Source: an uncultured Planctomycetaceae bacterium
GTDB taxonomy: Bacteria > Planctomycetota > Planctomycetia > Planctomycetales > Planctomycetaceae
Reading direction: 5' to 3'
DNA: 64,000 nucleotides
Assembly (NCBI GenBank): GCA_937916515.1
Contig: CALFSX010000214.1
Span: forward strand, 44,956 to 108,955
Shown here: positions 46,168 to 56,242 of the stretch, piece by piece
How the letters are laid out: each line of letters starts with the position of its first letter
Numbering within the stretch: the first letter of the stretch is position 1
Notes under the pieces: generated by a model
The model's input: only the letters and a program-made list of their open reading frames with translations
Told to the model about the DNA's origin: nothing
Database searches by the model: none
Program-made: the position numbers and the translations under genes

Positions 46168-47566
46168 AGTTGTCACTGACAGCAAACTTGACCGGCCGAC
46201 GCAGCGAGAATCTCGCTGGCTGATTGCGTTGGTGTGCATTGGGATCGCTTTACGCATCATCTTGATGATGGTTCGTGGAGCCGATCTGAAGACCGATCCG
46301 GATGGTTACGTGGCTCATGCGGAAACTCTGTTACAGATTGGCAGCTACTGCGTTCCCAACAGTGAACGACCAACTGCGTTTCGACCGCCGCTGTATCCGG
46401 TGCTGCTGGCAGGGTTGAGGTTGGTGGGGCTGAAAGCCAATGTTGCCGTTGCGTTGATCAATCTGGTATCGACGGCCTTATTAATCATTGCCACCTGGTG
46501 GATGGCCCGAGTAGTTGGCTTGCGCCGCAGATGGCCCAACATCGCAGCAGCGGCAGTCGGTCTGGATCCATTGCTGATCAGATATTCTGTGCTGCCCATG
46601 ACAGAAACAATTAGCGCCGCTTTTCTGGCGGTGGGATTGTTGAAAATGTGCCGATTGTGGATGGCACTCTCCGACGATTCATCCACTGATAATTCGCAAT
46701 CGGACGCTTCACTGGATAACAAAGAACACTTTGTCGAATCGCCCCTGCGTTCGGCTGTTGTTGCGGGCCTTTGTTTTGGACTGGGTGGACTTTGTCGCCC
46801 CGTGATACTGCTGACGTGCGCTGTCGTTTCGGCCGTCACTTTGGCCAGAACTGTGCTGTTGCGGGATCGCATCAAAGATTCGGCCACAAGAAGGCGCAAC
46901 TTCGGATTGTCTTTTGTACCCGCTGTGGTGGCTGCCAGCATTTTGATGCCATGGGTCGTTCGCAACGCCGTTGTCTTTCAGCATTTCATTCCGGCAACCA
47001 CACACGGCGGATATACGTTGTTGCTGGCTAACAACCCGGTATTTTATCACGAAGTTGTTCAACAGCCCGGACAACCAGCGTGGCAGGGTGAAAGTCTGGA
47101 CAACTGGCAGCAACAGATGATCGGCCAAATGCGAGAAGAAGGTATCCCGCTGGACAGCGAAACCGCCACCGACAACTGGCAGTATCAACAGGCGATGCGC
47201 TACATCAATCTTGATCGCGTCGGCTTTCTGCAGTCTGTTGTGCTGCGCTGGAAGCGATTCTGGGCTTTGCGACCATCGACAGACCAGACAAGATCTCCTG
47301 CCGTATTCTCGACGCTGTCAGCCATCTGGTACGGCCTTATTTTTGCCGGGCTTGCAGTAAGCCTGCTGCTGTGCATGATTCGGCAAGTCACGAATATACA
47401 CCTGCTGTGGTCGTCGATATTATCTTTCCTGTTACTGCATACCTTCTATTGGACAAACACTCGCATGCGAGCTCCACTGGCCGCAGTACTTGTGATTCTG
47501 TCAGTCATTGGCTGGCACTTTATTTACGAAGCCACCAGAAAGTTTCGAGCGGGCCAGAAGAATTGA
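46154..47566 (+). CDS. Membrane glycosyltransferase, ArnT/GT39-like
   Basis: 470 residues with about ten to twelve hydrophobic helices. The conserved first-loop motif is (D/E)[15 protein letters not shown] followed by [12 protein letters not shown], characteristic of PMT/ArnT-type transferases that use polyprenyl-phosphate sugars. The protein is otherwise divergent, with a polar loop ([19 protein letters not shown]) before helix 6. The start ATG lies 14 bp inside fabI, so it is probably translated by re-initiation from that gene. Confidence 0.82.
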   Translation: MAPTRVVTDSKLDRPTQRESRWLIALVCIGIALRIILMMVRGADLKTDPDGYVAHAETLLQIGSYCVPNSERPTAFRPPLYPVLLAGLRLVGLKANVAVALINLVSTALLIIATWWMARVVGLRRRWPNIAAAAVGLDPLLIRYSVLPMTETISAAFLAVGLLKMCRLWMALSDDSSTDNSQSDASLDNKEHFVESPLRSAVVAGLCFGLGGLCRPVILLTCAVVSAVTLARTVLLRDRIKDSATRRRNFGLSFVPAVVAASILMPWVVRNAVVFQHFIPATTHGGYTLLLANNPVFYHEVVQQPGQPAWQGESLDNWQQQMIGQMREEGIPLDSETATDNWQYQQAMRYINLDRVGFLQSVVLRWKRFWALRPSTDQTRSPAVFSTLSAIWYGLIFAGLAVSLLLCMIRQVTNIHLLWSSILSFLLLHTFYWTNTRMRAPLAAVLVILSVIGWHFIYEATRKFRAGQKN

Positions 47567-47655
47567 ACCAAACCGTTTCTGACACTCACCAAATCGGATC
47601 TGAGCCGCTTGTTTCAGGTACAACGCCGCCAGCCAACAGAAGGTAAATTACTGCG

Positions 47656-49101
47656 ATGATTTGTATTTCCGTCACACCTTCTTCCCGAACTCTGGCACCG
47701 GCTGATCTGCTAAACGCTTCTCGAAAAGCAGACTTGATCGAGCTGTGTCTGGATAGCTTCATCAAAACACCGGATGTTGGTGATTTGCTGAAATTGTGCG
47801 ATAAACCAATACTTGTTTCGTGTCGTCGCAAGAAAGATGGCGGTCAATTCAAGGGCACGGAAGAGGAACGACTGGCGTTGCTGCGGAACACTATTGTCGC
47901 GGGGCCAGCCTATGTGGAACTGGATCTGGACATCGCCGATAAAGTGCCACGATTCGGTAACACCAAGCGAGTCATCAGCTTTACCAGCTTGAACCGACCT
48001 CTTGGAAACATCGACGACATCTTCGAACAATGCTGGAAAGCCAAAGCGGACGTTGTCAAAGTCACCTGGCCTACCGAAGACCTTGATGCGGCATGGCCCT
48101 TGCTGGCGGCCGTTACTCAATCACGAGAACTTCCCGTGGTGGGGCAGGGCATCGGCAGCTCCGGGCTTACGTTTTCGTTGCTTGGCCGAAAGTACGGTTC
48201 GCCATGGATTTATGCCGCTCTGGAACGAGGCATGGAAGCGTACGAATCTCAACCCACGGTCTGGCAGCTGGAAGAAGAATACTGCTGGGAAGACATCGGC
48301 AAAAAGACACGATTTATCGGAGTCGTCGGTCGAGGTGCCGCAGAAAATACGATTGTGCGAGTGCTTAACGCCGCGTTTAAGGAAATGGACAAGCCGATTC
48401 GCTGCCTTCCGCTGGTGCCCGGAAATCTGGCCCGCCTGCAGAAGATGCTGGGAGTGATGAAGATCAACGCTTTGCTGGTTGACCCCTTATACGCGAACGA
48501 TCTAAGCAGCATGTGTACTCCCGCAGACGATCGAACTCAGCTTTCCGGCTTTGTCGATACCGTGATGGAAGGCAAGTCTGGGTGGAAGGGCCGATCGACA
48601 CTATTCGACGCGGTTGACAGCGAAACAACAGCCGCGAAGGGCAGTGATAAATGGGCGGGTGGTCGAGCAACAACAGTCTTTGGTTCCGGAACACTGGCTG
48701 TCGCCGCTGCTCAGTTCCTTTCCGCCAAAAACGCAGCGATCAGCGTAGCAGCTCCATCGGACAATGCTGGTATCGCCACCGCCAAAAAAGTTGGGGCACG
48801 CCACATTCCATGGTCGGCTGTCTACGCCACCACCACCGACATTATTGTTCTGGCAGGTAGTGACGTGAAGTGCGGCGTTGGGCGAGGGCAGTTAAATCCT
48901 TCGATCATTCGAGAAGGCTCGCTGGTCATCGATCTCACCGCCTATCCTGCGGAATCTGCATTTGCTGAAGAAGCCAGAACTCGCGGAGCAACCTACGTTA
49001 GTCCGGCACAGATTTTCGCTCAGCAGTTGCACCTGCAGTTCAAGATGCTGACAAACATGGAACTGCCGGCTGCTGCGTTCGCCAAAGGCCTTCAAGGCTG
49101 A
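47656..49101 (+). CDS. AroDE-like fusion (3-dehydroquinate dehydratase + shikimate dehydrogenase folds), both sites degenerate
   Basis: 481 residues. The first ~210 align end to end with type I dehydroquinate dehydratase. They keep the Schiff-base Lys (ADVVKVTWP, Lys135), IELCLD (Glu29) and the Arg of CRRKKDGG, but the general-base His is Thr110 (RVISFTSLN) and the late Arg is Ser174. The second half has the shikimate dehydrogenase layout with an NADP loop (VFGSGTLAVAAAQF), but Tyr279 stands at the catalytic Lys of N-V-T-x-P-x-K and Leu316 at the Asp of GDNTD. The Ser pair that holds shikimate is also missing. By family knowledge these changes should abolish both reactions. It lies 20 bp before the next gene. 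Confidence 0.8.
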   Translation: MICISVTPSSRTLAPADLLNASRKADLIELCLDSFIKTPDVGDLLKLCDKPILVSCRRKKDGGQFKGTEEERLALLRNTIVAGPAYVELDLDIADKVPRFGNTKRVISFTSLNRPLGNIDDIFEQCWKAKADVVKVTWPTEDLDAAWPLLAAVTQSRELPVVGQGIGSSGLTFSLLGRKYGSPWIYAALERGMEAYESQPTVWQLEEEYCWEDIGKKTRFIGVVGRGAAENTIVRVLNAAFKEMDKPIRCLPLVPGNLARLQKMLGVMKINALLVDPLYANDLSSMCTPADDRTQLSGFVDTVMEGKSGWKGRSTLFDAVDSETTAAKGSDKWAGGRATTVFGSGTLAVAAAQFLSAKNAAISVAAPSDNAGIATAKKVGARHIPWSAVYATTTDIIVLAGSDVKCGVGRGQLNPSIIREGSLVIDLTAYPAESAFAEEARTRGATYVSPAQIFAQQLHLQFKMLTNMELPAAAFAKGLQG

Positions 49102-49121
49102 ATTCCGGCAAGTTTCTGCTT

Positions 49122-50846
49122 ATGAATTTGTTACCCGTTCTTGACACTCAACGTCGCTCCAGCACCAACCGTCGCTCGATCGTTGCCACTGTGTTGCGGT
49201 GTGCGCTTGTGTTATTGATTGCTGTGGCGATCCGCCTGTTAGCAGATCGGCAGCGGCCTCTGGAACGGCAGATCGATCTGAACTTCGATGTCGATCGGAC
49301 GCTGATTGCCGCTGTTCTGCCAAACGCTGTTGATGTCGGAGCGGTGATCGCTGACGGTATGCGACCTGTCTACGATGCAGCTAGCCAAACAATCGGATTC
49401 GCGATAGCGACGTTGCCCAAAGCAATCAACGTTGTGGGGTACAAGGGGCCAAGCAACGTGCTGCTGCTACTGGACACGACATCAACGGTGATCGGTGCAA
49501 GTCTTCTGAACAGCGAAGACACTCCGGAACATGTGGCCGCTGTGCTTGCTGATACTGTTTTCCTTCACCAGTTTAGGGGATGGACCCTGGGGTCACCCGA
49601 TACGTTTTCAGATGTTGACTCAGTCAGCGGAGCCACTTTAACCAGTCTAGCCATCGCTGAAGCCATCGCCGTGCGGTTGGGCAGCGAAAAACCATCGCTG
49701 CGTTTTCCCAATGAACTAAACGCCACCGACCTAGAACTGATGTTCGGAAAAGACAGCGGGATGACGCTAAAGGTCGTCAGCAACGTTGAAGCGGAGCTTG
49801 TCAACAGCTCTGGACAACCCGCGGGCAATCTTATTCGCACAGGGCCGCTGGTGGATTCATTGCCGGGATATCAGGGACCGAGCGAACTTCTGCTGCAACT
49901 TGGCCCGGATCAAAAGACCGTCAAGCTGGCTTTGCGAACAACCTACGACAATCAGCCTTACGCCGGCTACCTGAACGAAGAACCCTACTTCTGGAAGGTC
50001 TTTCGCGACAAAACGCTGTCGCAGATTTCCGACATTGATCTGGAAGAAGAACGCGTTGAAGGTGTTTCCGGAGCCACAATGACCAGCATGGCCGTCGCAG
50101 AAACCATCATTGCCGCCGCCCGTCAACATGTGGAAAGCCAGCAACAGGAACAACAGCTTGTTCAGCAAAAACGCTTCCACTGGAGCCGCCATGATACGGG
50201 AACAATGGTGGTGTTGATTGGCGGTATTGCGATCGGGTTGACTCGACTGCGCGGTGTTCGCTGGCTGCAGAAACTGTGGAACATTGTGCTGGTGGCCTAC
50301 TTTGGCCTGATGACCGGCAACCTGATTTCTTTGGCGATTGTATTCGGATGGGCGGCACAAGGCATCGCGTGGAGACTTGCTCCGGGATTGACGGCCGTCA
50401 TCGCTGTGGGCTTCGTGTTGTCGGCTGTATCGCGGCGAAATATCTATTGCAGCCATCTGTGTCCTCACGGAGCGGCTCAACAACTGGTAAGACGAAAAGG
50501 TCAGACGAAAAAGCTTCCCGCGTGGATTTCCAGATTGTTATGGCTGCCCGGCCTGATTCTGCTGCTTGCTGTCACTGTCACAGTATTTGGAATCAACTGG
50601 AATTTAGCGGCGTGGGAACCATTTAACGCGTACATCTGGTATGTGGCGGGAACCAGCAGTCTTATTCTGGCCGTAGGTTCGTTGCTGATTTCTCGCTTCG
50701 TGCCCATGGCCTATTGTCGATACGCGTGTGCGACGGGGCGGCTGCTGGACTATGTTCGCCGTTCTGCCAGGTCGGATCGATTCACATTCGCTGACGGCGC
50801 TGCCTTGACCATTGTCATCGTGGCATGGAGCAGGGTTTTTGTGTAG
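49122..50846 (+). CDS. NosR-like membrane protein with two FMN-binding domains
   Basis: 574 residues. One N-terminal helix, then two tandem periplasmic FMN-binding domains, each ending in the covalent-flavin motif S-G-A-T-x-T-S (SVSGATLTSLAI near 169; GVSGATMTSMAV near 320). Five or six transmembrane helices follow with two conserved cysteine-rich cytoplasmic motifs, YCSHLCPHGA and YCRYACATGR. NosR and related proteins carry electrons from quinol toward the periplasm; here the C-terminal [4Fe-4S] ferredoxin domain of NosR is absent. It may form part of a flavin-based electron-transfer or membrane-protein maturation system. It sits 20 bp after the AroDE-like gene. Confidence 0.85.
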   Translation: MNLLPVLDTQRRSSTNRRSIVATVLRCALVLLIAVAIRLLADRQRPLERQIDLNFDVDRTLIAAVLPNAVDVGAVIADGMRPVYDAASQTIGFAIATLPKAINVVGYKGPSNVLLLLDTTSTVIGASLLNSEDTPEHVAAVLADTVFLHQFRGWTLGSPDTFSDVDSVSGATLTSLAIAEAIAVRLGSEKPSLRFPNELNATDLELMFGKDSGMTLKVVSNVEAELVNSSGQPAGNLIRTGPLVDSLPGYQGPSELLLQLGPDQKTVKLALRTTYDNQPYAGYLNEEPYFWKVFRDKTLSQISDIDLEEERVEGVSGATMTSMAVAETIIAAARQHVESQQQEQQLVQQKRFHWSRHDTGTMVVLIGGIAIGLTRLRGVRWLQKLWNIVLVAYFGLMTGNLISLAIVFGWAAQGIAWRLAPGLTAVIAVGFVLSAVSRRNIYCSHLCPHGAAQQLVRRKGQTKKLPAWISRLLWLPGLILLLAVTVTVFGINWNLAAWEPFNAYIWYVAGTSSLILAVGSLLISRFVPMAYCRYACATGRLLDYVRRSARSDRFTFADGAALTIVIVAWSRVFV

Positions 50847-50944
50847 AAACCGACAAGACGAACAGGTTTCATCGTTCGTTGGTTTGTTGAATTCACTGTT
50901 GGCACAACGCGTCAACAGAAAATCCATAGTGGAGCTACTTTTCA

Positions 50945-51874
50945 ATGATTCGAATACTATTTGCTTTGGCCATCACGGCCAGCTGTATGCTGACGAGTGA
51001 TTCCTGCCAGTCAGCCGACACCAAAAAGCTTGTGATTGTCGCCGGCAAGCCTTCTCACCCGCCTCGCATGCACGAATTTAATGCGGGCGTGCAACTGTTG
51101 GCCAAAAGCCTGAAAGACGTTCCCGACCTTAAAGTCGAAATCGTTTTGAATGGCTGGCCGAAAGATGAAAGCGTCTTCAATGATGCCGATGCTGTCGTGT
51201 TTTACATGGACGGTGGTGGACGTCACGAAGTGGTTCAGGAAGACGGACGACGACTGAAACTGATCGACGAATGGGTCAAACAGGGCGTCGGCATCGGCTG
51301 CATGCATTACGGTGTGGAAGTGATTCCCGATCAAGCCGGACAGGAACTCAAACGTTGGATCGGTGGCCACTACGAAAACATGTTCAGCTGCAATCCGATC
51401 TGGGAACCACAGTTTGCTGTGCTGCCAGATCACGCCATAACTCAAGGTGTGAAGCCGTTTCAAATCAGCGACGAATGGTATTTCAACATGCGATTTATCG
51501 CTGACATTCCAGGCAACGTTCCAGCCGAAGCAGAAGGTATCAAGTTCTTTCCGATTCTGTTGGCGGTGCCATCCGACGATGTGCGAGACGGACCGTACGT
51601 TTACCCAAAAGGACCCTACGAACACATCAAAGCAAGCTCCGGTCGAGCTGAAGCCACGATGTGGGCCGTAGAACGTCCCGACGGCGGACGAGGCTTCGGC
51701 TTCACGGGCGGCCACTTTCACGACAACTGGTCCAACGATGATTTCCGCAAGGTCGTCCTGAACGGCATGCTGTGGATCGCCAAAATGGAAGTACCGGCCG
51801 ATGGAGTTCAATCCCAACTGGAACCCGGCCAGATCGACGAAAACCTCGACCCCAAACCCGCCAAAAAGAAGTAA
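50945..51874 (+). CDS. Secreted ThuA-like protein
   Basis: 309 residues with a signal peptide (ILFALAITASCMLTSDSCQSA). Landmarks of the ThuA (trehalose-utilisation/glutamine-amidotransferase-like) fold: VIVAGKPSHPPRMHEFNAG, DADAVVFYMDGGG, GVGIGCMHYGVEV and a C-terminal FTGGHFHDNW. The Cys-x-His pair in CMHYG is the position of the amidotransferase nucleophile region. Substrate unknown. The closing tail is lysine-rich. Confidence 0.9.
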   Translation: MIRILFALAITASCMLTSDSCQSADTKKLVIVAGKPSHPPRMHEFNAGVQLLAKSLKDVPDLKVEIVLNGWPKDESVFNDADAVVFYMDGGGRHEVVQEDGRRLKLIDEWVKQGVGIGCMHYGVEVIPDQAGQELKRWIGGHYENMFSCNPIWEPQFAVLPDHAITQGVKPFQISDEWYFNMRFIADIPGNVPAEAEGIKFFPILLAVPSDDVRDGPYVYPKGPYEHIKASSGRAEATMWAVERPDGGRGFGFTGGHFHDNWSNDDFRKVVLNGMLWIAKMEVPADGVQSQLEPGQIDENLDPKPAKKK

Positions 51875-52704
51875 CCCCTACACCACGTTCGATCACAAGC
51901 AGATAGCCCAGGTGCCATGCCCTCGCTTGCGAGGGCATGGCACCTTACAGTGATTTTCGCTGACTTGTGGCCGCGGAGAACGCTAATTGGACTGTGTGGG
52001 CGGTTGCCCACGAGTCAGCACCGTCCACAACAACAAGTAAGTTGCTCTATTCAATCAACTGGCCGGATGCAAACCGTAATCCCGCTGGGCCGAACTAAAT
52101 CACTTCACTGAGCTTTTCAGCTTAGCTTGCCGAAAAAGACAGGATGGCCCTTATCTTTTTCCCCTGACGGAAGCTCATAGAGTCAGGAAGCTATGCTTCC
52201 TGAACGGCTGCCCAAACGGACGCTCATTCCGCAGCAACGGCTTCACAATTTCCTTTAGCCCCACGCCTGCTCTGCTACGCGATGACGCGGCACACCAACA
52301 ACAAGGGCAGTACCCGCCCGAATTGCTGGCTCTCGGCAAATTTCCACATGTGGTACGCCGCGGTGTTCTCTGGGCCGCGATTATAGTTCTCTCAGTTCAC
52401 CCAACTCTGCCTCGTTCACTCGCCACGGCTGGAAAAGCTGCCCGTTTTCCAGTCCCCAACACTTACAATGCCTGTTCTTGTTGTGTTAGTCTGAGAGGGA
52501 AAATATTGCATGGCCCCGAACCAGACTTGAGTGATAGGCAGAAAAATGGTCGGCAAACATCTGTGCTGAAATCATTTTGCAGCCATTTCTTTTTTTGCCT
52601 CATTTTTCAGGGGGAAAAGAGGAATTATCGCGCCGTCTTCCAGTTCCGCATCCTTGAATCGACCTGCAATTGACTCAGCATCCGGGTGACGTCATTCTTT
52701 GCGA
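51875..52704. other. Long spacer with two strong hairpins, no gene
   Basis: About 830 bp. 51910-51945 forms a 17-bp perfect stem (AGGTGCCATGCCCTCGC, two-base tip) 36 bp after the ThuA-like stop, likely a terminator. 52183-52203 is a 9-bp stem (TCAGGAAGC-TAT-GCTTCCTGA). Open frames between them do not look like proteins. The rest should carry the regulatory region of the ECF sigma factor. Confidence 0.5.
51910..51945. terminator. 17-bp perfect hairpin after the ThuA-like gene
   Basis: 51910-51926 pairs with 51929-51945 without mismatch. There is no T-run, but its position and strength favour a terminator or a mobile hairpin repeat. Confidence 0.6.
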
Positions 52705-53433
52705 ATGGCTTTGCAACCGAACAATCAGAACTTCGCGACCACTCGCTGGAGCATGGTTGCTTGCGCGGGGCAGAATTCTTCGCCGGATTCGCAACGGGCT
52801 CTTGCTGATTTATGCGAAGCGTATTGGGTGCCTTTGTATGGCTACATCAAGCGGCGAGTTAACAACGACACTGAAGCTCGTGATCTGACTCAGGCGTTTT
52901 TTACGGAACTGCTGGAAAAGAAACTGATTGGTGACGCGGATCCTTCACGAGGAAAGTTTCGGTCCTACCTGCTGGGATCTTTGAAGCACTTTTTGTCGCA
53001 TCAGTGGGAGAAAGCGAACGCTCTGAAGCGCGGCGGAGGCAAGGCTCCGATTTCTCTGAACTTCGCTTCGGTGGATTCTTCCATCAAGATCGAGCCGGTC
53101 GATGGATTGACGCCCGAACAAATCTTTGACCGCGACTGGGCCATGACGCTGCTGTCGCAAATCATGGAACGGCTGAAGTCTGAATACGTCGATTCAGGCA
53201 AAGCCGAACTGTTCGCACATCTGAAACCGCTTCTGATCGGCAGCCCGTCAGGCAAGACGTGGGGGCAGGTGGCCGAGCGACTGCAAATGACGGAAGCCGC
53301 CGCAAAAATGGCGGGGTCTCGGATGAGAAAACGGTATCGTGAGATTCTAAGGCAGGAAATTGCGGACACCGTTTCCAGGCCGGAAGACGTCGATGATGAA
53401 ATTCGCAACCTTTTCAGAACTTTGCAGGGCTAA
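52705..53433 (+). CDS. ECF-type RNA polymerase sigma factor
   Basis: 242 residues. Region 2: LCEAYWVPLYGYIKRRVNNDTEARDLTQAFFTELLE (core binding and -10 recognition). Region 4: GKTWGQVAERLQMTEAAAKMAGSRMRKRYREIL (helix-turn-helix for -35). The family is one of the large planctomycete groups with no obvious anti-sigma partner. The start is ATG 52705; TTG at 52699 is also possible. It lies 83 bp before a Ser/Thr kinase gene on the same strand, an arrangement in which the kinase may control the sigma factor. Confidence 0.92.
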   Translation: MALQPNNQNFATTRWSMVACAGQNSSPDSQRALADLCEAYWVPLYGYIKRRVNNDTEARDLTQAFFTELLEKKLIGDADPSRGKFRSYLLGSLKHFLSHQWEKANALKRGGGKAPISLNFASVDSSIKIEPVDGLTPEQIFDRDWAMTLLSQIMERLKSEYVDSGKAELFAHLKPLLIGSPSGKTWGQVAERLQMTEAAAKMAGSRMRKRYREILRQEIADTVSRPEDVDDEIRNLFRTLQG

Positions 53434-53516
53434 GAAAGAATCTCAGAAAATCGTGTTACTGTTGCGAGGTTTTCCGTCAGAAGGAGTAACGTAAGCTCAA
53501 AACAAAGGCCAAATTG

Positions 53517-55952
53517 ATGACGGAACCGACCAATTGTCCACAATGCGGAAGCCTACTTCCGGCGGATGCACCAGAAGGTATCTGCCCGCGCTGCCTTATG
53601 CTGGCCGGGCTGTCCGACGATAATTCGTCCGCTAATTCACCGGCTTTCGCCCGTACCACGCCGTCCGGGGCACCATTCGTTCCGGCATCGCCACAGCAGA
53701 TCGCTCCGTATTTTCCTCAACTGGAAATCACCGCTGTGCTGGGCGTCGGCGGCATGGGCACCGTATACAGAGCTCGCCAAAAGAAGCTTGACCGCAGTGT
53801 CGCGTTAAAGATCATCCGCCCCGAATCTGCGATGGACGCTGCCTTTGCAGAACGCTTCAACCGTGAAGCGAAAACGCTGGCGAAACTGAATCATCCAAAC
53901 ATTGTGGGTGTGCACGATTTTGGCGAAGTTGATGTGCCCGCAAGCGCTGATCAACCAGCTTCGAAGTTCTATTTCTTTTTGATGGAATTCGTCGACGGAC
54001 CGAACTTGCGAGAAGTCGTTCAGGGCGGGCAATTGCAGACCGATCAGGCGCTGACCATCATTGCTCAAATCTGCGACGCTTTGGAATTTGCTCACGACGA
54101 AGGAGTTGTCCATCGAGACATCAAGCCAGAAAACATCCTGGTCGACATGCGTGGTCGAGTGAAGATTGCCGACTTCGGTTTGGCTAAGCTGGCCGAACGT
54201 TCGGCAGAAAGCTTCACTCTCACGGGCACTCATCAGGTGATGGGGACGCCTCGGTATATGGCTCCCGAACAAATGGAAGGTTCGCGAGCCGTTGATCGGC
54301 GAGCTGACATATTTTCACTGGGTGTCGTGTTTTACGAATTGCTGACGGGCGAACTGCCGATGGGACAATTCGAACCTCCGTCCGTGAAAGCCGGCGTTGA
54401 TGCTCGGCTGGACGCAGTCGTCTTGCGAGCTCTCGCACGCGAACCCGAACGCCGCTATCAAACCGCCAGTGAACTCAGGCGGCACGTGGATGCTATTTCT
54501 TCCGTGAATGTGACGGGATTGAATCAGGAATCGCAGCCAGCCTATCCAATTGGCGCGTCGACGATTATTGAACGCGAAGCGATGGCCGCGTGGAAATGGC
54601 TGGCATCAGATTCCGGGCCGACCGGCCAGTCAGAACGTCCTCAAGTGCCGACCGTGTTGATGATGTTGGTGTCTATCTTCGGATGTGTTGCCTGCTTCTT
54701 CCCATGGATTGGCTTCAGTTTACTCAACCCGCAAAGCAACGCGAAAATCGACAGCGAATCACACGTTGACCAATTGGCGGCTACTTCATCAAGCGAAGTA
54801 TATTCGCTGTGCGTGTTTCAGGACGCTTATGAATCGACCTACTCAAACGCATCCTACTTTGGCGAAGTCATTGACGCTCAACATCATACGTTTCACGGCG
54901 TGAGTACCCTCTCAGGGTGCTTCGTTTGCGGGTGTTTTGCCTGCCTGATTCTGCTGCTGGTCGCACTTCCGCAAAGAAAACGGCGCAACGCCGGTTGGCA
55001 GATGTTACTGACGCTGATTGCTGTCGCGGCTCTGATCTCTACGCTGATCTCTTACAATGAGGTGAATACTCGCCTGGTCAGAATTCCGCCACCGTCCAGA
55101 ACGCGGCAAACCGCTGAAGTTGCATCTGCGAAAGTACCAACCACTGTCGTCTTTCAGAGTTCGCACGGTTACTGGGGCGATGAAGTTGAACAACTCTATC
55201 GAGTACCTCACACGCTGACCTTCCATCCCGCTTTTTATGGTAGCGTTGGGCTGTCGGTTGGTATGATTCTGCTGTGTGCCACTGGTGTCCGGCACGCACT
55301 TGCCGAAGACCCGCTACCGTCGCAACGGGACAGTTCAGTCGGCCATCTTCCCGCAGCAGCTTTCGGTGCAGTGGCCGTGGCGACACCTCAATTTGATTCG
55401 CCTCCGCAGCCCGAAGGATTTGCAACATCACTCGTCCAGGACGAAGTCCGCCGACCGGTTGCCGCACCGAATTCGGTGTCTGCCGTCACTGAACGACCAA
55501 GGTTTTCCAGGAAGGCGATCATTGGAGCCGTATTGATCCCATTGCCGTTTCTTCTGATGATCAGTTCGCTCACCATTGTTGAATCTGGTCCGGCTGTTCG
55601 ACAGACACACGGTCAAATGGCCACAGCCGTCTCCTCACCTCAGCCACCGTTCATCGTCATTTCGGTAGCCGTGATTGCCGCCTTGCCTTTGTTGGTGACA
55701 ACAATCCTTGGCATGGTGGCCATAAGTGACATCCGTCATTCACAAGGCCGTCTTGTGGGACTCGGCCTGGCTTTCGTTGACGCTATTTTCTTCCCGGTGA
55801 TGATCGGAAATGGTTTTGCGTTTGGCATGACCGTCGAAAACTTTGGGATGAACTCTTCACCAATCGTGCTGCTGGTCCTGGTGATTATCAATATTCTGGG
55901 CATCAGATTCCTGTGGAAGAACGCCACGGCGGGAATGAATCCGTTAACCTGA
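53517..55952 (+). CDS. Membrane Ser/Thr protein kinase with N-terminal zinc ribbon
   Basis: 811 residues. CPQC-(12)-CPRC forms a zinc ribbon. The Hanks-type kinase domain (about 65-330) is complete: GVGGMGTVYRAR, VALK, HRDIKPEN, DFG, APEQM and the RADIFSLGVVFYEL helix. Several transmembrane helices follow, separated by a periplasmic loop (about 420-560), so it likely senses an external signal. The ATG at 53517 is chosen over TTG 53514. Paired with the ECF sigma factor. Confidence 0.94.
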   Translation: MTEPTNCPQCGSLLPADAPEGICPRCLMLAGLSDDNSSANSPAFARTTPSGAPFVPASPQQIAPYFPQLEITAVLGVGGMGTVYRARQKKLDRSVALKIIRPESAMDAAFAERFNREAKTLAKLNHPNIVGVHDFGEVDVPASADQPASKFYFFLMEFVDGPNLREVVQGGQLQTDQALTIIAQICDALEFAHDEGVVHRDIKPENILVDMRGRVKIADFGLAKLAERSAESFTLTGTHQVMGTPRYMAPEQMEGSRAVDRRADIFSLGVVFYELLTGELPMGQFEPPSVKAGVDARLDAVVLRALAREPERRYQTASELRRHVDAISSVNVTGLNQESQPAYPIGASTIIEREAMAAWKWLASDSGPTGQSERPQVPTVLMMLVSIFGCVACFFPWIGFSLLNPQSNAKIDSESHVDQLAATSSSEVYSLCVFQDAYESTYSNASYFGEVIDAQHHTFHGVSTLSGCFVCGCFACLILLLVALPQRKRRNAGWQMLLTLIAVAALISTLISYNEVNTRLVRIPPPSRTRQTAEVASAKVPTTVVFQSSHGYWGDEVEQLYRVPHTLTFHPAFYGSVGLSVGMILLCATGVRHALAEDPLPSQRDSSVGHLPAAAFGAVAVATPQFDSPPQPEGFATSLVQDEVRRPVAAPNSVSAVTERPRFSRKAIIGAVLIPLPFLLMISSLTIVESGPAVRQTHGQMATAVSSPQPPFIVISVAVIAALPLLVTTILGMVAISDIRHSQGRLVGLGLAFVDAIFFPVMIGNGFAFGMTVENFGMNSSPIVLLVLVIINILGIRFLWKNATAGMNPLT

Positions 55953-56242
55953 TAGCCAGTCCGAAGACTTTCGGTCGGCATGAACCTTGCCTGCTATTTG
56001 TGAATTCCAGACTGCAGCAGTCGTCTGCTGCGTCATGGAATGACTCACGTTCTGAGCAACCCGGTCGGAATTCTACAGCGTTTGCGCTGTGGTTCCCATG
56101 TGTGGCAGTGCTGCATGGAAAAACGGACTGACTGCCGCCGAGGCGTGCATCCGAGGAATTTACCACGGACGGCTTTCGGTGAAGCTTGGTCTTGATCTAC
56201 AATCCGATCAGCATTTTCGCTGCTTCGTCCCGGGGATTAATC
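55953..56242. other. Intergenic region, nothing notable
   Basis: About 290 bp between the kinase gene and the PQQ-propeller gene. I see no gene, repeat or strong hairpin. Confidence 0.4.
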
